Positions 54,287 through 59,249 of a stretch of DNA of 59,249 bases are shown piece after piece. Source of the stretch: Phenylobacterium sp. GTDB taxonomy: Bacteria > Pseudomonadota > Alphaproteobacteria > Caulobacterales > Caulobacteraceae. The notes below the pieces were generated by a model. It was not told the origin of the DNA. It saw only the letters and a list, made by a program, of their open reading frames with translations, and ran no database searches. How positions within the stretch are numbered: position 1 is the stretch's first letter; every line of letters starts with the position of its first letter. Position numbers and translations under genes: made by a program. Where the stretch lies: assembly GCF_030697925.1 (NCBI RefSeq), contig NZ_JAUYOJ010000141.1:1-59249 (forward strand), in the 5' to 3' direction.

Positions 54287-55462
54287 ATGACCGCCCCCGC
54301 CGCCAAGACCGACTGGATCGCCGCCGACGAGGCCCGTGAGCGCCTGGGCGTCCGGCCCCAGACACTCTACGCCTATGTCAGCCGGGGGCGGGTCCAGGTC
54401 CGCGCCGATCCCCGCGACCCCCGCCGCAGTCTCTATCGGGCCGCCGACATCGCCGCCCTAACCGACCGCAAGAACCGCAGCCGGAAGGTTTCGGAGGTGG
54501 CCGCGGGCGCGATCGCCTGGGGTGAGCCGGTGCTGGCCTCGGCGATCACCACCATCTCCGGCGGGCGGCTCTACTACCGGGGCCGCGACGCGGTGACGCT
54601 TTCGGAGACCGAGACCCTGGAAGCCGTGGCCCGGCTGCTGCGCGGCGGTCACGGGGTAGCGCTGAAGCGCACCGATCGGCCCCCGCCGCCGGAGGGACCG
54701 GACATGCGCTCGCGGGCCTTCGCGGCCCTGGCCGCCCGCGCCGGGGTTGACCCTCCGGCGAGGGGCCGCAATCCCATGGCCCTGGCCGTGGAGGCCGCGA
54801 CCCTGCTCGACGTGCTGACCGATGCGGTGGCCGGCCAGGTGGGCGGCGGGGCCATCGCCAACCGGCTGGCCCTGGCCTGGGGCCTGGGACCGGGGGGAAC
54901 GGGCGCCGATCTGATCCGCCGGGCCCTGGTGCTGCTGGCCGACCATGAGCTCAATGCCTCGACCTTCGCGGCGCGGGTGGCGGCCTCCACCGGCGCCTCC
55001 CTGGCGGCCAGCGCGCTCGCGGGGCTGGCGGCGCTGTCGGGGCCCCGACACGGCGGGGCGGCGGCGGCCTGCCAGAGCTTCGCCGCCCAGGCCGTCGCCA
55101 CAAGTCCCCGGGCCGCCATCGCCGCCCTGCTGACCGAGGACCGGCTGATCCCGGGCTTCGGCCACAACCTCTATCCGCAGAGCGATCCCCGCGCCGAGGC
55201 CTTGCTGGAACGGTTCACCCCCACGCCGGACATGCAGGCCCTGCAGGGCGCGGTCACCGCCGTCACCGGCCTGGCCCCCAATGTCGACTTCGCCCTGGTC
55301 TCCCTGGCCGAGACGCTGAAGCTGCCCAAGGACGCGCCCTTCGCCCTCTTCGCGGTCGCCCGCTGCGCCGGTTGGATCGCCCACGCCATCGAGCAGGGCC
55401 AGACCGACCAGCTCATCCGGCCCAGAGCTCGGTATGTCGGGGTGGATGTGGAGGGGGCATGA
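54287..55462 (+). CDS. Helix-turn-helix citrate synthase fusion protein (CS2)
   Basis: 391-aa protein. Residues about 9-60 ('WIAADEARERLGVRPQTLYAYVSRGRVQV' then 'RRSLYRAADIAAL') resemble a MerR/excisionase-type DNA-binding helix-turn-helix. Residues about 70-391 are a citrate synthase domain with 'LADHELNASTFAARV', 'LSGPRHGGAAA' (His), 'GFGHNLYPQSDPRA' (the usual Arg after His is Asn) and a kept Asp in 'APNVDFALVSL'. It ends 'RPRARYVG' like CS1. There is no SD before the ATG, consistent with a leaderless mRNA. It is divergent from CS1 and its last codon abuts the gltB stop. Likely a metabolite-sensing regulator. Confidence 0.9.
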   Translation: MTAPAAKTDWIAADEARERLGVRPQTLYAYVSRGRVQVRADPRDPRRSLYRAADIAALTDRKNRSRKVSEVAAGAIAWGEPVLASAITTISGGRLYYRGRDAVTLSETETLEAVARLLRGGHGVALKRTDRPPPPEGPDMRSRAFAALAARAGVDPPARGRNPMALAVEAATLLDVLTDAVAGQVGGGAIANRLALAWGLGPGGTGADLIRRALVLLADHELNASTFAARVAASTGASLAASALAGLAALSGPRHGGAAAACQSFAAQAVATSPRAAIAALLTEDRLIPGFGHNLYPQSDPRAEALLERFTPTPDMQALQGAVTAVTGLAPNVDFALVSLAETLKLPKDAPFALFAVARCAGWIAHAIEQGQTDQLIRPRARYVGVDVEGA

Positions 55463-58400
55463 TCAAGCCCGGTGGTGCACCGCTTCCTCCTCGGCCAGGG
55501 GCAGATCGAGGCGGTGGACCATTTCCTTCGGGACCACCTGCCAGAACTTAGCCAGATAGCGGTCCCAGTCGCGCAGGATTCCGGCGGCGAAGGCTGACCC
55601 CGTCTCGCGAGCGTGCTCCTCCACCAGGGTCTTGAGATCCTGCTCCCAGGCATGGGTGCCGATCCGCTGGATCACCACGCTGTCGGTGTTCAGCATCGTC
55701 TCGAAGCGGTCGTGCAGGTCGAGCACATAGGCCATGCCCCCCGTCATGCCGGCGGCGAAGTTGAAGCCTACCGGCCCCAGGATCACCGCCCGGCCTCCGG
55801 TCATGTATTCCAGACCGTTGGCCCCGCAGCCTTCGACCACGGTCACCGCGCCGGAATTGCGCACGCCGAACCGCTCGCCCGCCAAGCCAGCCGCGAACAG
55901 CCGGCCCGCCGTGGCCCCGTAGAGCACGGTGTTGCCGAGGATGGCGTTGGCCTCGGGCGCCGCCAGGTGCGGCGAGGGCTTGATGACGATGGTCGCGCCC
56001 GACAGGCCCTTGCCCACATAGTCGTTGGCCTCGCCCGTCAGTTCGATACGCAGGCCCTGGACCGCGAAGGCCCCCAGGCTCTGGCCCGCCGAGCCCTTGA
56101 GCTGGACGGTCAGGTGTCCGGGCGCCAGCCCGTCCATGCCGAACTTGCGCACGATGTGAGACGAGGTCCGCGCGCCGATGGCCCGGGCGGTGTTCCGCAC
56201 CGTGTAGGTGAGCTGCATCTTCTCGCCTCGCTCCAGCAGGGGCGCGGCGTCGCGGACGATCTGGGCGTCCAAGGTGTCGGGCACCTCGGTGCGGCCCTCG
56301 ACGGTGCAGTAGGGCTTGTTCTGGCCGGGATCGGCCCGGACCAGCAGGGGGTTCAGGTCCAGGTCGTCCAGGTGCTCGCCGCCGCGGCTAACTTGCTGGA
56401 GCAGGTCGGTGCGGCCGACGATCTCGGTCAGCGACCGGAAGCCCAGGCCCGCCAGGATTTCGCGCACTTCCTCGGCGATAAAGGTGAAAAGGTTGATCAC
56501 CTTCTCCGGGCTGCCGGAGAACTTGGCGCGCAGGGCCTCGTCCTGGGTGCAGACCCCCACCGGGCAGGTGTTGGAATGGCACTGGCGCACCATGATGCAG
56601 CCCATGGCGATCAGGCTGGCCGTGCCGATGCCGTACTCCTCCGCGCCCAGCATGGCGGCGATCACCACGTCGCGGCCGGTGCGCATGCCGCCGTCGGCCC
56701 GCAGCCGCACGGAGTGGCGCAGGTTGTTGAGCGTCAGGACCTGGTTGGCCTCGGAAAGTCCCATCTCCCACGGCCCGCCGGCGTACTTGATCGAGGTCTG
56801 GGGCGAGGCGCCGGTGCCGCCGACATTGCCCGAGATCAGGATCACGTCGGCCTTGGCCTTCGCGACCCCCGCGGCGATGGCGCCGATGCCGGTCATGGCC
56901 ACCAGCTTCACGCAGACCCGGGCGTCGGGATTGATCTGCTTCAGGTCGTAGATGAGCTGGGCCAGGTCCTCGATCGAATAGATGTCGTGGTGCGGCGGCG
57001 GGCTGATCAGCATCACCCCGGGCGTCGCATGGCGCAGACGGGCGATCAGCTCGGTCACCTTGAAGCCGGGCAGCTGGCCGCCCTCGCCGGGCTTTGCGCC
57101 CTGGCTGACCTTGATCTCGATCTCTCGGCACTGGTTCAGGTATTCGGCGGTGACGCCGAACCGGCCCGAGGCGATTTGCTTAACCGCCGAGTTGGGGTTG
57201 TCGCCATTCGGCAGGGGCTTGTAGCGCGATGAGTCCTCGCCGCCCTCGCCGGACACGCTCTTGGCCCCGATCCGGTTCATGGCGATGTTCAGCACCCCGT
57301 GCGCCTCGGGGCTGAGCGCGCCCATGCTCATGCCAGGCGTCAGGAAGCGCTTGCGGATCTCGTTGACGCTCTCGACCTCGTCCAGGGTGACCGGCCGCTC
57401 GCTGGAGCGCAGGTCCAGGAGGTCGCGGAGCTGGATCTGCGGCATGCGCCGCATGCCGTCGCTGAAGCGCTTGTAGGTCCCGTAGTCGCCGGTGTCGCAG
57501 GCCGCCTGCAGGGTGTGGATCATGCGCGCCTCGAAAGCGTGACTCTCCCCGGCGCGACGCGCCTTGTAGAAGCCGCCCACCGGCAGGCTGACCGCGGCCG
57601 GATCCCAGGCCTTGCGATGCAGATCCACCGCCTTGGCCTCGAGGCCGGCCAGGCCGATGCCGGAGATGCGCGACGGCATGCCGGGAAAGAACTCGGCCAC
57701 CAGGGCGCGGGAGAGACCGACGGCCTCGAAGTTCAGGCCGCCGCGATAGGAGGAGATCACCGCGATCCCCATCTTGGCGATGATTTTCAGGAGCCCGCCC
57801 TCGATGGCGTGCTTGAAGTTCAGGCAGAGGTCGCGGAGCGTCAGGCTGCCGGTCAGGCCGCGCTCCAGCCGATCCTGAAAGCTTTCCTGGGCCAGATACG
57901 CGTTCACCGCTGTGGCGCCGCAGCCCACCAGCACCGCGAAATAGTGGGTGTCCAGGCACTCGGCCGAGCGGACGATGATCGAGACGTAGGAGCGCAGCCC
58001 CTTGGCCACCAGCGAGGAATGCACCCCGCCGGTCGCCAGGATCATCGGCAGGGCCACCCGGTCGGGGCCGCAGGCCTCGTCGGTGAGCACGATGGGGGCG
58101 CAGCCGCGCAGGGCCGCGTCCTCGGCCTCGGCGCGGATGCGGTCGAGATTGGCCCGCAGGGCGTCGCCGGGCCGGCTCTCGGCCGCGGGGATCGGCATGG
58201 TGCAGTCGATCACCGCGACGTTCTTTTCGCCGATGAAGCCGAGGATGCGCTGGTACATGCCGGTGGTGAGCACCGGGCTCTCCAGCACGAAGACATCGGT
58301 TTGGGCCTCGTCCTGGGCCAGGATGTTGCCGAGGTTCTTGAACCGGGTCTTCAGGCTCATCACCGCCGTTTCCCGCAGCGAGTCGATCGGCGGGTTGGTC

Positions 58401-59249
58401 ACCTGGCTGAAGTTCTGGCGGAAGAAGTGGCTGAGCGGCCGGTACTGGTCGGAGAGCACCGCCAGCGGCGCGTCGTCGCCCATGGAGCCCACCGCCTCCT
58501 TGGCGTCCTCCACCATGGGGGCCAGGATCAGCTCCAGGTCTTCCAGGCTCATCCCCGCCGCAGCCTGGCGGCGGACCAGCTCCTCACGGCCATAGGCGCG
58601 GGGCTCGGGTCCAGCCCCGATCCGAGCCTCCAGGTCGACCATGTTGCCCAGCCACTGGTCGTAGGGGTGGCGTTCGGCCAGGTGGTCGATGATCTCGTCC
58701 TCGGCGTAGAGCCGGCCCTCTGCCAGGTCGACGGCGATCATCCGGCCGGGCGCGATGTGGGTCTTCCTGACGATGCGGGCCTCGTCGACCCGGCACATGC
58801 CGGCCTCCGAACCCATGATCAGCAGGCCGTCGTCGGTATAGGCCACCCGCAGGGGCCTAAGCCCGTTGCGGTCCTTGCCGGCCACCACCCAGCGGCCGTC
58901 GCTGGCGCAGATGGCGGCGGGCCCGTCCCAGGGCTCCATCACCGCGTTGCAATAGGCGTAGAGGGCCTTGTGCGCCGGGCGGATCTGCTCGTCGGAGCGG
59001 GCGTTCCAGGCCTCGGGGATCAGCAGGGCCTTGGCCATGGGCGCGTCGCGCCCGGCCCGGACCAGCACCTCGAAGGTGTTGTCCAGCGCCGCCGAGTCCG
59101 AGCCGCCCGGCTGGATCACCGGCTTCACGTCGTCGCCCAGTTCCCCGAAGGCGTCGGCCGCCATGCGGATCTCGTGGGACTTCATCCAGTTGATGTTGCC
59201 CTTGACGGTGTTGATCTCGCCGTTGTGGGCCAGCATCCGGAACGGCTGG
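55463..59249 (-). CDS. gltB: Glutamate synthase large subunit, 5'-truncated by the window end
   Basis: About 1261 codons are visible of a protein that is usually about 1500 aa; the first part of the glutaminase domain is cut off. At the window edge the frame reads 'QPFRMLAHNGEINTVKGN', inside the amidotransferase domain. The rest holds the central domain and then the FMN domain ('KPGEGGQLPGFKV', 'ISPPPHHDIYSIEDLAQLIYDL'). [3Fe-4S] cysteines lie in 'CIMVRQCHSNTCPVGVC', and the C-terminal GXGXG beta-helix includes 'GATIVIKPSPH'. It makes glutamate from glutamine and 2-oxoglutarate with GltD, which is not in the window. Adjacent to CS2 with no gap. Confidence 0.96.
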   Translation of the reverse strand, partial: QPFRMLAHNGEINTVKGNINWMKSHEIRMAADAFGELGDDVKPVIQPGGSDSAALDNTFEVLVRAGRDAPMAKALLIPEAWNARSDEQIRPAHKALYAYCNAVMEPWDGPAAICASDGRWVVAGKDRNGLRPLRVAYTDDGLLIMGSEAGMCRVDEARIVRKTHIAPGRMIAVDLAEGRLYAEDEIIDHLAERHPYDQWLGNMVDLEARIGAGPEPRAYGREELVRRQAAAGMSLEDLELILAPMVEDAKEAVGSMGDDAPLAVLSDQYRPLSHFFRQNFSQVTNPPIDSLRETAVMSLKTRFKNLGNILAQDEAQTDVFVLESPVLTTGMYQRILGFIGEKNVAVIDCTMPIPAAESRPGDALRANLDRIRAEAEDAALRGCAPIVLTDEACGPDRVALPMILATGGVHSSLVAKGLRSYVSIIVRSAECLDTHYFAVLVGCGATAVNAYLAQESFQDRLERGLTGSLTLRDLCLNFKHAIEGGLLKIIAKMGIAVISSYRGGLNFEAVGLSRALVAEFFPGMPSRISGIGLAGLEAKAVDLHRKAWDPAAVSLPVGGFYKARRAGESHAFEARMIHTLQAACDTGDYGTYKRFSDGMRRMPQIQLRDLLDLRSSERPVTLDEVESVNEIRKRFLTPGMSMGALSPEAHGVLNIAMNRIGAKSVSGEGGEDSSRYKPLPNGDNPNSAVKQIASGRFGVTAEYLNQCREIEIKVSQGAKPGEGGQLPGFKVTELIARLRHATPGVMLISPPPHHDIYSIEDLAQLIYDLKQINPDARVCVKLVAMTGIGAIAAGVAKAKADVILISGNVGGTGASPQTSIKYAGGPWEMGLSEANQVLTLNNLRHSVRLRADGGMRTGRDVVIAAMLGAEEYGIGTASLIAMGCIMVRQCHSNTCPVGVCTQDEALRAKFSGSPEKVINLFTFIAEEVREILAGLGFRSLTEIVGRTDLLQQVSRGGEHLDDLDLNPLLVRADPGQNKPYCTVEGRTEVPDTLDAQIVRDAAPLLERGEKMQLTYTVRNTARAIGARTSSHIVRKFGMDGLAPGHLTVQLKGSAGQSLGAFAVQGLRIELTGEANDYVGKGLSGATIVIKPSPHLAAPEANAILGNTVLYGATAGRLFAAGLAGERFGVRNSGAVTVVEGCGANGLEYMTGGRAVILGPVGFNFAAGMTGGMAYVLDLHDRFETMLNTDSVVIQRIGTHAWEQDLKTLVEEHARETGSAFAAGILRDWDRYLAKFWQVVPKEMVHRLDLPLAEEEAVHHRA

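Noticed and set aside
55613..57232. 539-codon frame antisense to gltB
   Set aside because: Composition is biased and it lies wholly within the gltB coding sequence, which has all its expected motifs.

Overview
This is a G+C-rich chromosomal window from an alphaproteobacterium. It is most likely a member of the Caulobacteraceae close to Phenylobacterium or Caulobacter. That placement is an inference from several things: recF-gyrB gene order, a class I lysyl-tRNA synthetase, a TonB-dependent receptor, UrcA-type small secreted proteins, many lipid/CoA enzymes, and dispersed hairpin repeats of a kind I associate with alphaproteobacteria. Genes are dense, with many 1-4 nt overlaps and several convergent tails that overlap by 34-44 nt. 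I saw no tRNA, rRNA, CRISPR array, transposase or prophage gene.

Layout. 1-6773: the recF end, gyrB, a PAS-HWE sensor kinase, a TonB-dependent receptor and a CBS protein. 6789-12080: recQ, a coupled D-aminoacylase-like amidohydrolase/TauD dioxygenase pair and a lipoprotein. 12126-16250: a Dcm-like cytosine methyltransferase, cysK, a DUF2306 membrane protein, a membrane LytTR regulator and the mismatch endonuclease Vsr. 16247-21676 (all minus): GFA protein, OsmC, acyl-CoA dehydrogenase, MerR regulator, YccF and lysK. 21807-24449: a PhnD-like lipoprotein interrupted at its end by a long inverted repeat, a small membrane protein, two hot-dog thioesterases and a 35-codon membrane microprotein. 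24617-27495: a ligase-associated exonuclease, a 54-aa disordered protein and an ATP-dependent DNA ligase. 27452-32172: a two-gene ABC exporter, a HAD phosphatase and a fused oligopeptide-type ABC ATPase. 32173-36185: ManC, a FemAB/CelD-like acetyltransferase, threonine ammonia-lyase and an FKBP lipoprotein. 36255-41949: CMD protein, SDR, DUF2214, enoyl-CoA hydratase, VOC protein, purU, a small membrane protein and argE. 41909-44850: GT2, rfbC, tesB and UrcA. 45041-53053: a saccharopine-dehydrogenase-like reductase, an MFS carrier, three GSTs, a crotonase, queG and a CDF metal transporter. 53126-59249: two divergent citrate synthase genes, one fused to an N-terminal helix-turn-helix, and the 5'-truncated gltB.

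The most interesting points are these. (1) The divergent citrate synthase pair has a helix-turn-helix-citrate synthase fusion whose mRNA looks leaderless, and the shared 75-bp control region carries three TCAAT repeats spaced about one helical turn apart. (2) A 28-bp promoter-upstream element, identical at 22 positions, lies at the same distance from a putative -10 in front of two unlinked small membrane/secreted protein genes about 20 kb apart, one of which encodes only 35 residues. (3) A strong intrinsic terminator lies 17 nt upstream of the acyl-CoA dehydrogenase start, between it and its MerR-family neighbour. (4) Hairpin repeats at gene ends supply the stop codons, and in one case the last residues, of adjacent genes. 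Starts were chosen from Shine-Dalgarno spacing and family alignment from memory. No database search was possible.
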